DNA of 64,000 nucleotides from the NCBI GenBank assembly GCA_016200485.1, contig JACQEP010000009.1, positions 39,868 to 103,867 on the forward strand, in the 5' to 3' direction. The DNA comes from Gammaproteobacteria bacterium. Its GTDB lineage: Bacteria > Pseudomonadota > Gammaproteobacteria > Tenderiales > Tenderiaceae. The stretch's first letter is position 1, and each line of letters starts with the position of its first letter. A model generated the notes under the pieces. That model searched no databases. It had not been told where the DNA came from and worked only from the letters and a program-made list of their open reading frames with translations. Position numbers and translations under genes: made by a program. Shown here one piece after another: positions 17,526-27,339 of this stretch.

Positions 17526-17653
17526 CTCCCCTCCTCAGCATGAGGAGGGGTGGACGCGAAGCGGACGGGGTGGTGTGCGGCGATGTTACAGCAAAATTTC
17601 AACACCACCACCCCGCCCTAATGGGCACCCCTCCTCCTTCCAGGAGGAGGGGA
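17526..17653. repeat. Compound inverted repeat between rsmJ and slyX (family D-like)
   Basis: Two hairpins CCCCTCCTC/GAGGAGGGG (left) and CCCCTCCTCC/GGAGGAGGGG (right) bracket a second pair, GGGGTGGTG and CACCACCCC. The whole region can fold as one long structure. Similar CCCTC-rich hairpin pairs are at 19099-19187 and 61038-61145. Confidence 0.75.
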
Positions 17654-17678
17654 TGATAAATGATTAGGACAGTGCGCT

Positions 17679-17879
17679 ATGAATGACAAAATCACCGATC
17701 TTGAAATCCGGCTGACCTATCAGGAGTCGGCGTTGCAGGAGTTGAACGATGTCATCGTCAAACAGCAGGATCAGATCGACGCGCTGATTATCGAGATCAG
17801 GCGCCTGCGGCAGCAACTGGAATCTGGTAGCGAGTTTGTACGGCCGCAATCGGAAGAAACACCGCCGCCGCATTATTGA
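17679..17879 (+). CDS. slyX: SlyX protein
   Basis: 66 residues, the normal size. Coiled-coil N-terminal two thirds (MNDKITDLEIRLTYQESALQELNDVI...QIDALIIEIRRLRQQL) followed by a disordered proline-rich tail ending PPPHY, both diagnostic of SlyX. A small cytoplasmic protein often found near slyD; the molecular role is not established. It is separated from rsmJ by a repeat and followed by family A copy 2. Confidence 0.95.
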   Translation: MNDKITDLEIRLTYQESALQELNDVIVKQQDQIDALIIEIRRLRQQLESGSEFVRPQSEETPPPHY

Positions 17880-17895
17880 GCTGAAAAAAATGATC

Positions 17896-18020
17896 TAACC
17901 GCGAAGGACGCAAAGTATCGCTAAGAATCATTAACCATAAACTGTACGACATTACACAAAGCCCAATCGACTTTTATGTCTTGCATTTACTTAGCGTTCC
18001 TTTGCGTCCTTCGCGGCTAA
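17896..18020. repeat. Dispersed inverted repeat, family A, copy 2
   Basis: Arms TAACCGCGAAGGACGCAAAG at 17896-17915 and its complement with one mismatch at 18001-18020, plus an inner pair CGCTAAG/CTTAGCG. Same terminal sequence as 15435-15572, different interior. Confidence 0.85.
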
Positions 18021-18025
18021 TGTTT

Positions 18026-19027
18026 TTAATTATCCACCGGCAACGCCACATCCCTCCCCAGCATTCGATTAAACGCCGCCACCCCAAACAAACGAAAACC
18101 CCGCAACGCCTCGGGCGGGTGGCCGGCGACGGCGACGATGGGTTTGCCGGCAGCGATGCCCATGATTAAGGGGCGGCCGGATTTCATGGGTACGCCATCA
18201 ACCAATAACTCACCGACTTCAGAAATCAGATCGGAAATGAAATCACGACCACCAACCGCGGTGCCGCCGGAGATGACGATCATGTCGGATTGTTTAAGTG
18301 CGTTGCGCACGGCAGCGACGAAGCCTTCGAAATCGTCACCCATGATGCCGCCGAATTGCGGGATGCCACCCGCAGCGATGACGGCGGCGCTGAGCATCGG
18401 GCCGTTGCAGTCGCGGATTGAGCCTGGTTTTAATGATTGTGTGTGGGCGATGACTTCATTGCCTGAAGAAAACAACGTGACGCGCGGCTGACGGGCAACG
18501 CTGACTTTATCCAGCCCCAGGCTGGCGATAGTGCCGATGTCCTTGGCTTCGATGACGCTGCCTTTTGCCAACACCACGCTGCCTTGCTTGATGTCACAGC
18601 CGCGATCTTCAATAAAGAAACGTGGCGGGAAGGGGCGGGTGATGGTGAAGCTGTTGCCTTCGCGTTTGCAGTCCCACATGCGGACGATGGCGATCGGGCC
18701 ATCGGGCAGGATGCTGCCGGTATTCACTTCCACCGCTTCGCCTTTGCCAAACGTGGGGCATTGTTCGTCACCCGGCTGCACATTACCAACGATCTTGAAT
18801 TGCACAGGGTTGGTGTCGCTGGCGGCCTGGGTGTCGGCGATATGAACGGCAAAGCCTTCGACGATGGCGCGGTGATAAGGGGGTGCATCTTCAGGGGCCA
18901 ATAAATCGCTATGCAAGGTACGGCCCAGTGCCTGTGACAGCGCAATGCTTTCGGCAGGCATGGTGGCGAATGGCACAGCCTGGCTGAATTTTTCCTGGGC
19001 TTCGATCAATGGCGATTTTTCGGTCAT
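18026..19027 (-). CDS. MoeA-like molybdopterin-binding protein, short form
   Basis: 333 residues from the ATG at 19027 (MTEKSPLIEAQEKF), preceded by AGAGAAGA; an upstream ATG lacks a binding site. Domains I-III of MoeA are recognisable: ALGRTLHSDLLAPEDAPPYHRAIVEGFAV, VEVNTGSILPDG, FSSGNEVI and VISGGTAVGGRDF. MoeA inserts molybdenum into adenylated molybdopterin. Two oddities: the canonical GLPGNPVA loop is AVAGHPPEA, and the C-terminal domain IV (about 70 residues) is missing, the protein being some 75 residues shorter than E. coli MoeA. It may be a specialised paralogue; a full-length MoeA is not in the window, although NapA needs molybdenum cofactor. Confidence 0.8.
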   Translation of the reverse strand: MTEKSPLIEAQEKFSQAVPFATMPAESIALSQALGRTLHSDLLAPEDAPPYHRAIVEGFAVHIADTQAASDTNPVQFKIVGNVQPGDEQCPTFGKGEAVEVNTGSILPDGPIAIVRMWDCKREGNSFTITRPFPPRFFIEDRGCDIKQGSVVLAKGSVIEAKDIGTIASLGLDKVSVARQPRVTLFSSGNEVIAHTQSLKPGSIRDCNGPMLSAAVIAAGGIPQFGGIMGDDFEGFVAAVRNALKQSDMIVISGGTAVGGRDFISDLISEVGELLVDGVPMKSGRPLIMGIAAGKPIVAVAGHPPEALRGFRLFGVAAFNRMLGRDVALPVDN

Positions 19028-19098
19028 GGTTTTATCTTCTCTGAATGACATTGTTGTATGTTTAACGATTCCAGCCCTGTGTCAGTTATTAGGGACAT

Positions 19099-19187
19099 CC
19101 CTTCTCCCTGAGGGAGAAGGATAGGATGAGGGGGTAATTTAATTATTTTATCCCCTCACCCCAACCCTCTCCCGGAGGGAGAGGGGG
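19099..19187. repeat. Double-hairpin repeat, family D
   Basis: CCTTCTCCCT/AGGGAGAAGG at the left, CCCTCTCCC/GGGAGAGGG at the right, with GGATGAGGGG and CCCCTCACCCC pairing across the AT-rich centre. Same layout as at 61038-61145. Confidence 0.8.
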
Positions 19188-19242
19188 ACTACAAGTCAAT
19201 GCGACATATTAAACTGATCAGCCATTGTGACAAGCGTATCTC

Positions 19243-20031
19243 TTAGAGGCAACTGCCGACCGAGCCGGTGCGGCAGCGGCGGCGGTCGAGCCAGGTGGTC
19301 AGATCGAGCAAGGCGTCATCAAAACGGGCGCCGCTGGCATCGGCCCCGGTCAAGGTGGCGGCACTCAAGTCGGCCTGGGTGAAGTCGGCATTGATCAGTG
19401 ATGTCTGATCCAGATGCGCCTTTTGTAAATTGGCGTTGGCGAGCTGTGCCCGCTCCAGATTGGCGCGTGACAAAAGCGCCTTGCTGAGGTCCGCCTGGCG
19501 CAGATCGGCCTGCACCAGATTGGCTTGTTCCAGGCTGGCTTGGGTCAGGCTGGCATGTTGTAGATTGGCGCCGCTTAAATTGGCATCGTCGAGATCGGCT
19601 TTGCCGAGGTTGGCATTGCTAAGATTTGCTTTGATTAACGTGGCGCGTTCCAGTTTTGCCTGTGTCAAGGTGGCCGCTTTGAGATTGGCGCCATTCAGGT
19701 TGGAACCGACCAAATGAGTTTCAGTCAGATCGGCAGATTCAAGATTGGCGCCTTCAAGATTGGCGCGACCCAGATAAGCGTTACGTAGATTGGCGCCACT
19801 GAGGTTGGCCTTGCTGAAGTTGGTTTTATCCAGCGTGGCATCACGTAGATCGACGCCATGCAGGTCTGCGCCATGTTTATCGCAACCTTTCCAGTCGACG
19901 CGTGCAGCAGGCGGGTCGGTGCATGCGGCGTTGGCGTGGGTGAATGTTAGCGCCAATACCATGAAATAAAATGGCGCCAACCACCATTTGCTGTGACGTT
20001 GAATCTCAAGTAGAGGTGTCTTCATCGTCAT
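19243..20031 (-). CDS. Exported pentapeptide-repeat protein
   Basis: 262 residues. An N-terminal signal sequence (WWLAPFYFMVLALTF, cleavage near ANA) precedes roughly 30 tandem pentapeptides of the A(D/N)LXX type, e.g. ADLHGVDLRDATLDKTNFSK and ANLSGANLQHASLTQASLEQ, predicting a right-handed quadrilateral beta-helix. The C-terminus has two cysteines (CRTGSVGSCL) and the N-terminal mature region two (CTDPPAARVDWKGC), which could cap the helix by disulfides outside the cytoplasm. The start codon lies 18 bases after the rimO stop, so it probably belongs to the rimO transcript. Function unknown. Confidence 0.9.
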   Translation of the reverse strand: MTMKTPLLEIQRHSKWWLAPFYFMVLALTFTHANAACTDPPAARVDWKGCDKHGADLHGVDLRDATLDKTNFSKANLSGANLRNAYLGRANLEGANLESADLTETHLVGSNLNGANLKAATLTQAKLERATLIKANLSNANLGKADLDDANLSGANLQHASLTQASLEQANLVQADLRQADLSKALLSRANLERAQLANANLQKAHLDQTSLINADFTQADLSAATLTGADASGARFDDALLDLTTWLDRRRCRTGSVGSCL

Positions 20032-20048
20032 TGATTATAACGGGTTTA

Positions 20049-21365
20049 TTAAAGCTGCGTGCCCCACAAATCGTGCTCATCGGCGTTTTCAATTTCAACC
20101 TCGATGATATCGCCGGGATTCAGGTCGCCGCTGGGAGTGATATAGACGCAGCCATCAATCTCCGGGGCGTCACCTTGCGTGCGGCCGATGGCGCCTTCAT
20201 TCTCCACGCTATCGATGATGACCTCGACAGTTTTACCGATTTTATCCTGTAGCTTGGCGGCGCTGATTTCGGCCTGAATTCCCATGAAATATTCGAGTCG
20301 CGCTTGCTTTACTTCTTCCGGCACGGCACCGGGCAGTTCGTTGGCGGCGGCGCCTTCCACCGGCGAATAGGCAAAGGCGCCGACACGATCGAGGCGCGCT
20401 TCTTCGATGAAATCCAGCAATGCTTCGAAATCTTCCTCGGTTTCGCCGGGGAAGCCGACGATGAAGGTGCTGCGCAGCGTGATGTCCGGACAAATTTCGC
20501 GCCAGCGATTGATGCGTTCCAGAGTGTTTTCGATGTTGCCCGGACGTTTCATCGCCTTGAGGATACGTGGGCTGGCATGTTGCAGCGGCACATCGAGATA
20601 AGGCAGGATTTTGCCCTCCGCCATCAATGAGATGATTTCATCGACATACGGATAGGGATAGACATAATGCAGCCGCACCCAGACGCCGAGATCACCCAAG
20701 GCGCGGCACAATTCCGTCATTCGCGTTTTTAGCGGTCGCCCGTTCCAGAAACCGGTGCGGTATTTGACATCCACGCCATAGGCGCTGGTGTCTTGCGAGA
20801 TCACTAACAACTCTTTAACGCCGGAGTCGACGAGATTTTCCGCCTCTTGCATCACGTCGCCGATCGGGCGGCTGACTAAGTCGCCACGCAGACTTGGGAT
20901 GATGCAAAAACTGCAACGATGATTGCAGCCTTCGGAAATCTTCATGTAGGCGTAATGTTGTGGCGTCAGCTTGATGCCTTGTGGCGGAATCAAGCTGGTG
21001 TAAGGATCATGTTGCGGTGGCAGATGCTGATGTACAGCGGTCATCACTTCTTGATACGCATGTGGTCCGGTGACGGCCAGCACGCGCGGATGTGTCTCCT
21101 GCACGATGTTGCCCTTGGCGCCGAGGCAGCCGGTGACAATGACTTTGCCATTTTCCGCCAGCGCCTCGCCGATGGTCTCCAGTGATTCTTCAACGGCGGC
21201 ATCAATGAAACCGCAGGTATTGATCACCACCAGATCCGCATCCTCGTAAGACGGTGAAATCTGATAACCCTCGGCGCGGAGCTGAGTGATGATTTGTTCG
21301 GAATCGACCAGGGCCTTGGGGCAGCCAAGACTGACGAAACCAACTTTAGGGGCGTGTGCTGACAT
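20049..21365 (-). CDS. rimO: Ribosomal protein S12 methylthiotransferase RimO
   Basis: 438 residues, full length. UPF0004 N-terminal domain with [16 protein letters not shown] and the three cluster cysteines (the second in VINTCGF, third in VTGCLGAKG); radical-SAM core with [18 protein letters not shown] (CxxxCxxC); C-terminal TRAM domain ending LWGTQL. RimO adds a methylthio group to Asp88 of ribosomal protein S12 using two 4Fe-4S clusters and SAM. The [12 protein letters not shown] wording separates it from MiaB. Confidence 0.97.
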   Translation of the reverse strand: MSAHAPKVGFVSLGCPKALVDSEQIITQLRAEGYQISPSYEDADLVVINTCGFIDAAVEESLETIGEALAENGKVIVTGCLGAKGNIVQETHPRVLAVTGPHAYQEVMTAVHQHLPPQHDPYTSLIPPQGIKLTPQHYAYMKISEGCNHRCSFCIIPSLRGDLVSRPIGDVMQEAENLVDSGVKELLVISQDTSAYGVDVKYRTGFWNGRPLKTRMTELCRALGDLGVWVRLHYVYPYPYVDEIISLMAEGKILPYLDVPLQHASPRILKAMKRPGNIENTLERINRWREICPDITLRSTFIVGFPGETEEDFEALLDFIEEARLDRVGAFAYSPVEGAAANELPGAVPEEVKQARLEYFMGIQAEISAAKLQDKIGKTVEVIIDSVENEGAIGRTQGDAPEIDGCVYITPSGDLNPGDIIEVEIENADEHDLWGTQL

Positions 21366-21507
21366 AATGGGAGAAAACCGCGAGTTGAAAGTAAGGCATT
21401 GATCGTAAAACGCTAATTCTACCCTAAACTCGGGGTGGGCGAAATGCCGAGTAGTAGAAACCCTAGCGATATGAACAAGCTAGGACGATATATAAAGGGA
21501 GAATCGC

Positions 21508-21516
21508 TGGTATACT
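21508..21516 (+). promoter_or_regulatory. Extended -10 promoter for the GH17-GT2 gene
   Basis: TGGTATACT, i.e. TGn plus TATACT, about 77 bases before the ATG at 21593; no clear -35. Confidence 0.4.
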
Positions 21517-21592
21517 GCGCCGCTTTGACGGGCTGTGGCCAGTATCCAGCCTGATCTTTGAGGGGACTGAATGTAATGAACCAGGAAATCTC

Positions 21593-24199
21593 ATGACCCG
21601 CGCCAATCTGATTATCTCGGTAGCGGTCGCGGCGTTGCTGATCAGCATTCTCGCGCTAATGAACCGCCCTGAACCTGAGCCAACATGGCCCGCAAAAATC
21701 AGCGGCTTCTCGTTCTCACCCCTCCGTGAAAATCAGGATGCCTTGCGAGAGATTTACCCCACGGTAGAGGAAATAGATGCTGATTTGCAGTTGCTGCAAG
21801 GCAAGGCGAAGGCCGTGCGCATCTATACGGTAGCGGGGACACTGGGTGAGATCCCGGCGCTGGCAGCGCCTTATGGGTTCAAAGTGACGGTGGGATCCTG
21901 GGTGGATGGTCGCCTGGAGAATAATGAAACCGAGTTGGCCAAGGCGATCGAGATCGTGAACCAGCATCCCAATGTCAATCAATTCATGGTGGGCAACGAA
22001 GTGATGTTGCGGGCAGATGTTTCCAAGGCACAATTAATCGACTATCTGGAGCGGGCGCGAAAAGCGGTGAAGGTGCCGGTGAGTACGGCGGAACCGTGGG
22101 ATGTCTGGATACGTAATCCTGATCTGGCGCAGCATGTGGATTTCATCTCAGTACACTTGTTGCCGTACTGGGAAGGGTTGCCGGCAGAGCAGGCGGTAGG
22201 TTATGCCCTCGATAAGGTGAAATTACTCAAAGCCACATTTCCCAATAAGCGAATTTTGATCGGCGAAGTGGGCTGGCCGAGTAATGGCCGTAACCGATTG
22301 AGTGCAGTCGCTTCAGAATCCAATGAGGCGATTTTTCTGCGGCAGTTTCTCAATCAAGCCGAGAAAAAGGGTTACGAATATTTCGTGATGGAAGCCTTCG
22401 ATCAACCCTGGAAACAAAAAACCGAAGGTTCAGTGGGGGCCTATTGGGGCGTTTATGATGTCGATCGGCAGCCTAAATTTGAATTCGATAAACCGATCGT
22501 TAAGACACCCGAGTGGCGAATTCTTGGGGTGATATCGGTCGTAGTGGCCGCGATTATCCTGACCTTCTTTTTTGCAGACAGCTCCAAACTCAAAACCACA
22601 GGCCGCAGTTTTCTGGCCATTGTCGCCTATGCCGCCGCGAGTGCCGCTGTCTGGATTGTGTACGACTATACCCAGCAATACATGAGCTTTGCCACGGTAA
22701 CCGTCGGTGTGTTATTGATTGTCGGAATGATCGGTGTCGTGTTGGTGCTGTTGATCGAGGCGCATGAATGGGCCGAGGCGCACTGGATACGCGATCATCG
22801 GCGTGCGATTTCGATAGATCGTGAGTCGAATGAAGAATTGCCGATGGTTTCGATACATGTCCCCTGTTATAACGAGCCGCCAGACATGGTGATCGAGACG
22901 CTGGATGCCCTGGCGCAGCTTGATTATCCGCACTATGAAGTCATTGTTATCGATAACAACACCAAAGATCCGGCAGTGTGGCAGCCGGTAGCGGCCCATT
23001 GCGCCAAGCTCGGTGACCGCTTCCGGTTTTTCCACGTAGATCCGCTGGCCGGATTTAAGGCTGGCGCGCTCAACTTTGCACTGACGAACACCGATTCTGA
23101 AGCCGAGATTATCGGTGTGATTGATAGTGACTACACGGTCGATCCGAATTGGTTGCGTGATTTGGTGCCGCAGTTCCAGAGACCAAGCATGGCGATTGTA
23201 CAGGCGCCACAGGATTATCGCGACGGCGATGCGAGTGCATTCAAGGCGATGTGTTATGCCGAGTATCGTGGATTTTTTCATATCGGCATGATTACGCGTA
23301 ATGAACGGAATGCCATTATTCAGCACGGCACGATGACCCTGGTGCGGCGTAGCACTTTAGAAGAAGTGAATGGCTGGGGCGAGTGGTGTATCACTGAAGA
23401 TGCCGATCTTGGGTTACGTATCTTCGAGCACGGTTATGAAGCTAATTATGTCGCCAAGAGTTATGGCCGAGGCGTGATGCCGGATACGTTTACTGATTTC
23501 AAGAAACAACGTTTCCGTTGGGCCTATGGTGCGATGCAGATTCTGAGGCACCACGCCGGCGAGCTGTTCGGGGGTAAGAAAACGCATCTTAATTCCTGGC
23601 AAAAATATCATTTTATTGGCGGTTGGTTACCATGGGTTGCCGATGGCATGAATTTGATCTTTAATCTGGCGGCGCTAGCCTGGTCATTGGCGATGATTAT
23701 TTCCCCGCATCATGTGGATCCGCCGTTGGTGATGTTCTCGATGTTGCCATTGGCGTTTTTTGTCTTCAAGATTGCCAAAATGATTTACCTCTATCGTTCT
23801 CGCGTAAAGGCGAGTGTGGCACAGACAATATCAGCGGCGATGGCGGGATTGGCACTGTCGCATACGATTTCGCTGGCGATCCTCAGTGGCCTGGTCACGA
23901 AAAGCAAACCATTTTTCCGGACGCCGAAATTGGCGACGAATCAACGACTGCTCAAAGCCTTGGCGGATTCGCGTGAAGAAGGGATTTTGTTGCTCGCCAT
24001 CTGGGGCTCTGTGATAGGACTCTTTTTTCGCCAAGGAACGGGATCTCTGGATTTGTTGTTGTGGGTGATTGTAATGCTGGTGCAGTCGATTCCTTATCTG
24101 TCGGCGGTATGGGTGTCGATGATTAGCGCCTTTCCCGGTATCCCTGCGCGCTGGGTGGGGGATGCGCGGTATCCAGATACGCCAGGCCAACAGAGTTAA
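21593..24199 (+). CDS. GH17-GT2 fusion, NdvB-like beta-glucan synthase/transglycosylase
   Basis: 868 residues. An N-terminal membrane helix (LIISVAVAALLISILAL) is followed by a GH17-type domain (about 35-300) with the two catalytic glutamates in FMVGNEVM (Glu136) and LIGEVGWPS (Glu225). Two more membrane segments lead into a family-2 glycosyltransferase with VSIHVPCYNEPPDMV, D511-S-D513, TED603 and QRFRW starting at Gln639, i.e. the full D,D,D,QxxRW processive signature. Several C-terminal membrane helices follow. This architecture is that of NdvB-type beta-1,3(1,6)-glucan synthases of rhizobia and Pseudomonas. It probably makes a periplasmic or exported beta-glucan, with the GH17 domain branching or cyclising the chain. 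It is monocistronic. Confidence 0.92.
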   Translation: MTRANLIISVAVAALLISILALMNRPEPEPTWPAKISGFSFSPLRENQDALREIYPTVEEIDADLQLLQGKAKAVRIYTVAGTLGEIPALAAPYGFKVTVGSWVDGRLENNETELAKAIEIVNQHPNVNQFMVGNEVMLRADVSKAQLIDYLERARKAVKVPVSTAEPWDVWIRNPDLAQHVDFISVHLLPYWEGLPAEQAVGYALDKVKLLKATFPNKRILIGEVGWPSNGRNRLSAVASESNEAIFLRQFLNQAEKKGYEYFVMEAFDQPWKQKTEGSVGAYWGVYDVDRQPKFEFDKPIVKTPEWRILGVISVVVAAIILTFFFADSSKLKTTGRSFLAIVAYAAASAAVWIVYDYTQQYMSFATVTVGVLLIVGMIGVVLVLLIEAHEWAEAHWIRDHRRAISIDRESNEELPMVSIHVPCYNEPPDMVIETLDALAQLDYPHYEVIVIDNNTKDPAVWQPVAAHCAKLGDRFRFFHVDPLAGFKAGALNFALTNTDSEAEIIGVIDSDYTVDPNWLRDLVPQFQRPSMAIVQAPQDYRDGDASAFKAMCYAEYRGFFHIGMITRNERNAIIQHGTMTLVRRSTLEEVNGWGEWCITEDADLGLRIFEHGYEANYVAKSYGRGVMPDTFTDFKKQRFRWAYGAMQILRHHAGELFGGKKTHLNSWQKYHFIGGWLPWVADGMNLIFNLAALAWSLAMIISPHHVDPPLVMFSMLPLAFFVFKIAKMIYLYRSRVKASVAQTISAAMAGLALSHTISLAILSGLVTKSKPFFRTPKLATNQRLLKALADSREEGILLLAIWGSVIGLFFRQGTGSLDLLLWVIVMLVQSIPYLSAVWVSMISAFPGIPARWVGDARYPDTPGQQS

Positions 24200-24211
24200 C
24201 AGGCAATTCAT

Positions 24212-24239
24212 GTAGGGGCGATGCATGAATCGCCCCTAC
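24212..24239. repeat. Palindromic repeat, family B, copy 2
   Basis: 28-bp palindrome GTAGGGGCGATGCATGAATC... with one mismatch, between convergent genes ending at 24199 and 24243; may act as a bidirectional terminator-like hairpin. Confidence 0.85.
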
Positions 24240-24242
24240 GGT

Positions 24243-24617
24243 TTAGCGGGTGTTGGGTGAGGCGCCGATAAGTTGTTCAGACAATAGCCGGTGGGTGATG
24301 GTGAGTGCATCACGCACAATCACTCCCGCAGCGCCGTGGTAGTAATGCAGATTGCACTTCACTGGCGCGAGAAGGTTGTTCCGGTCCTGCGTTTCAAAGC
24401 CGGTCCAGGCAGCAATCGGCATATCATTCATACTGCGATCGACGCAGACCCATGAATCGTTATCAATGAGCATATCGATGTTGCGCTCGTTGATGAGATC
24501 CAGGCGTATGGGATTGGAAAGCCGGCGTAAAGCGAGGCGGATCTGATTGTAATAGATGGCCTCAATCTGGGTCGGGAAACTGGAGAAGATCGGTATTTCT
24601 TTCAGGCGCCACATCAT
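24243..24617 (-). CDS. Hypothetical protein, 124 aa
   Basis: Start at the ATG at 24617, 7 bases after a perfect GGAGGT; this makes MMWRLKEIPIFSSFPTQIEA the N-terminus. Soluble, no known motif; contains a YYHGAAGVIVRDALTIT segment near the C-terminus and ends ASPNTR. I do not recognise the family. The strong ribosome binding site and placement between a repeat and the cbbO relic support a real gene. Confidence 0.65.
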   Translation of the reverse strand: MMWRLKEIPIFSSFPTQIEAIYYNQIRLALRRLSNPIRLDLINERNIDMLIDNDSWVCVDRSMNDMPIAAWTGFETQDRNNLLAPVKCNLHYYHGAAGVIVRDALTITHRLLSEQLIGASPNTR

Positions 24618-24800
24618 GTGAGTTACCTCCATGGTTTTGCTTCAATAAAATCAAAGCATTATCCATGCCATAATCAGGCTATTTATCCTGGTCTAGGTAA
24701 ATATTCGGCTATTCAAGAAATTAGACGTGTGCTTAACGATAGGGTTTCTTCCTCTAAATAAATAATTGACGCATTCCGCAATGAATTGCACCGTTTTCTG

Positions 24801-25009
24801 TCACTTGGTCAAGTTCGCAAACAGCAGCGGCAGTTTTTCTGGCAGCCGTTGCACATGGTCAATCCCATGGTCAATCACAGTATAGTTATTGCTGCCAAAA
24901 ATGCGCTTAACGTAATTATCAGCATTCGGATCCAGTGTCAGGCAGTAGCTCATAATGCCTTTGGAGTAGAGTTCCGCCACCGCTTTTTTGGCATCGTAGC
25001 GTAGGTGTC
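24801..25009 (-). pseudogene. 3' fragment of a second cbbO (duplicated tail)
   Basis: Reads on the minus strand as the last ~69 codons of CbbO: the frame includes KKAVAELYSKGIMSYCLTLD, VKRIFGSNNYTVIDH and LPEKLPLLFANLTK then TGA. It is in the same orientation as intact cbbO. 24866-24974 is identical over 109 bases to cbbO 27822-27930, while the flanks differ mainly at third codon positions (and TGA versus TAA stop). It also carries a 12-bp in-frame tandem duplication (GGTCAATC repeated) coding IDHG-IDHV. No start or upstream part remains. Confidence 0.9.
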
Positions 25010-25126
25010 ACTGGGTAGTGATGAGTAAATCGATATACTGAAATAGTAAATTGTGTGACTATTAAGTGGTTATTATTTTAATAATTAACTTAGTGATTTA
25101 ATTGAATTAACGATAAACGAAGCCGC

Positions 25127-25153
25127 TCAAGTAATCCCTTGAATTGCCCGATA
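25127..25153 (+). promoter_or_regulatory. Candidate sigma-28 promoter of the chemoreceptor gene
   Basis: TCAAGTAA (25127-25134), 11 bases, GCCCGATA (25146-25153), close to TAAAGTTT-N11-GCCGATAA and about 48 bases before the GTG start at 25202. Chemoreceptor genes are standard FliA targets. Confidence 0.5.
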
Positions 25154-25201
25154 CACCTTCAATATTCGAATGTTTGCGCAATAATTGAAGGGAGAGAGAT
25201 A

Positions 25202-27220
25202 GTGAGTACATTTCTGTCGCCGGCGATAGCGTTGATGGATCGCCTGTCATATCAAAAGAAAATGGCGATTGTCGCCATATTGTTTCTGATCCCCCTGAGC
25301 GTGACCACCTACCAGGTGATAAAAGTCTCTAGTGACACCATTAGCGCGGCACGGTCCGAGCAAATTGGGATCACGTACATCAAGCTGCTAAGGCAGTTTC
25401 AACAGCACGTTGCCGAACATCGTTATCTCTCGAGCGTGGTTTTATCCAACAAAACCGATGGAGATAAACTCTCAGAAAAAAACAGCGAGATTGAGGGGGA
25501 TATCAAGCTCATTGATGAAGCTACACAGCAAAACGAGAATACGCTAGGCGCAGCGGCTCAGTGGACAGGAATAAAATCATCCTGGGAGAAGTTAAAGTCA
25601 TCCACCAGCATGAGCGTCGAGGAAAGCAAAAAAGCGCATGATGCGCTCATCCATGACGTAATTTCATTATACGGTGGTCTTAGTGCATCATCCGGATTGA
25701 TTCTTGACCCAAGTCTGGACGCTATTCATCTGGTATTGGCGCTAACCACCGATATTCCCAAGGCCGCTGAACATGGTGGACAGGTTCGTTATTATGGAAT
25801 GGTGTTTCTTACCGCGAACCGTGCCCTCACATTTAATGAAAAGGCGCAGATGTTAATTGACTTTGAGGGAAGCGGAATGGCCTTGGAGGCGACTGATGAC
25901 GAGATTCAGGCAACATTGAAAATCAGTCCTGATCTGAAAGAGCTATTGAGTGGCCCGTTGGAAGGGGGCATTAAAAATAATAGCCAGCTTTTGGGTGTAG
26001 TTAAGAAAGAGATACTCGATGAAAATTGGAATATTACCTCGCAAGAATATAACGCCATGGCAACCAAGGCGGTAAACTCCTACTTTGCATTGTTCGATGT
26101 AACGGGCCAAGCGCTTGAGCAGCTGCTAAATGCTCGGTTGGCACATGAACAGCAAAAGCGATTCTTGATCATTGGACTAGTGATCAGCTCGCTGGCAGTG
26201 GTGCTGTATTTCTTTATGGGCTTTTACCGTTCATCTATGCAGTCAATCGGTAATTTGGTGACAGCGTCTCAACAAATAAGCGATGGCGATTTATGCGCCC
26301 GCATCAAAACTATTTCCGGTGATGAGCTGGGTGCGGTGGCCAAGACGTTTAACAACATGGCCGAGAAATTCCGTTCCATTATTCAGCAGATGGCCACCAC
26401 CAGCACTCACCTAGCGACAGCTTCAGAAGAGTTGTCCAGTGTTACCCAGGAGAGCAAGGCAGGTGTGCAGCAACAACAAAATGAGTTTACTCAGTTGGCT
26501 ACGGCAATCACTGAAATGTCTGCAACCATTCAGGAGGTGGCACGTAATGCTGCCGAGGCTGCCTTGTCGGCTGAAAAGGCTGATAAAAGCGTGGTTGATG
26601 GCCGGCGCGTGATCAAGGATACCATGGATGCCATTAACAAACTTACTGCGCAGGTAGAGTCTGCTACGGGAGTGATCAATAATCTGGCGAAGGAAAGTGA
26701 AAATATCGGCGGTGTCTTGAGTATTATCGATGGTATTGCCGAGCAAACTAATCTACTTGCGCTAAATGCGGCGATTGAAGCTGCGCGTGCGGGCGAACAG
26801 GGGCGTGGTTTTGCCGTGGTGGCTGACGAGGTACGTACCTTGGCGCAACGAACCAAGGATTCCACCCATGAGATTCAGCAGATGATCGTAAAATTCCGTT
26901 CAGGTACCAGTGAAGCGGTAAAAGTAATGGAACAAAGCTATCGTCAGTCGCAGGACGGCAGGAATTTTGCCGAAAAGGCAGGGGCATCTTTTACAGAAAT
27001 CACCAGCGAGGTTAACAAAATCAGCTCGATGAATCAGCAGATAGCCACTGCCGCAGAAGAGCAAAGCAGTGTCGCCGATGAGATCAACCGCAATATCCAT
27101 AAAGTCACCGAGATCGTCGATCAGGTGGCTGCGGGGACAGAGCAGATTGCCGCTGCCTCGGAAGGGTTGGCCAAACTGGCTGCCGAGTCCCAGTCTGGGG
27201 TTGCACGGTTTAAAGTGTAG
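25202..27220 (+). CDS. Methyl-accepting chemotaxis protein, transmembrane
   Basis: 672 residues from the GTG at 25202, which has GGGAGAGA upstream; the longer upstream frame lacks a binding site. Membrane helix 1 ([19 protein letters not shown]), a periplasmic helical sensor of about 310 residues with no recognised ligand domain, membrane helix 2 ([22 protein letters not shown]), a HAMP domain ([19 protein letters not shown]...[12 protein letters not shown]), then the signalling domain with tip [20 protein letters not shown]. It would signal via CheA/CheW. It sits with the small exported protein in a segment bracketed by cbbO tail copies, so it may be an insertion. Confidence 0.95.
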   Translation: MSTFLSPAIALMDRLSYQKKMAIVAILFLIPLSVTTYQVIKVSSDTISAARSEQIGITYIKLLRQFQQHVAEHRYLSSVVLSNKTDGDKLSEKNSEIEGDIKLIDEATQQNENTLGAAAQWTGIKSSWEKLKSSTSMSVEESKKAHDALIHDVISLYGGLSASSGLILDPSLDAIHLVLALTTDIPKAAEHGGQVRYYGMVFLTANRALTFNEKAQMLIDFEGSGMALEATDDEIQATLKISPDLKELLSGPLEGGIKNNSQLLGVVKKEILDENWNITSQEYNAMATKAVNSYFALFDVTGQALEQLLNARLAHEQQKRFLIIGLVISSLAVVLYFFMGFYRSSMQSIGNLVTASQQISDGDLCARIKTISGDELGAVAKTFNNMAEKFRSIIQQMATTSTHLATASEELSSVTQESKAGVQQQQNEFTQLATAITEMSATIQEVARNAAEAALSAEKADKSVVDGRRVIKDTMDAINKLTAQVESATGVINNLAKESENIGGVLSIIDGIAEQTNLLALNAAIEAARAGEQGRGFAVVADEVRTLAQRTKDSTHEIQQMIVKFRSGTSEAVKVMEQSYRQSQDGRNFAEKAGASFTEITSEVNKISSMNQQIATAAEEQSSVADEINRNIHKVTEIVDQVAAGTEQIAAASEGLAKLAAESQSGVARFKV

Positions 27221-27339
27221 TAAATTATTTTGCAGGGTAGTAGGAATTCGGTGGATGTGTTGCTATATTTTTTGTTGGGGTATGGCAGTAATCAAGATAG
27301 TGCAAGGTGATGATCATTGTTTTTAAAAAGGAGATATAA

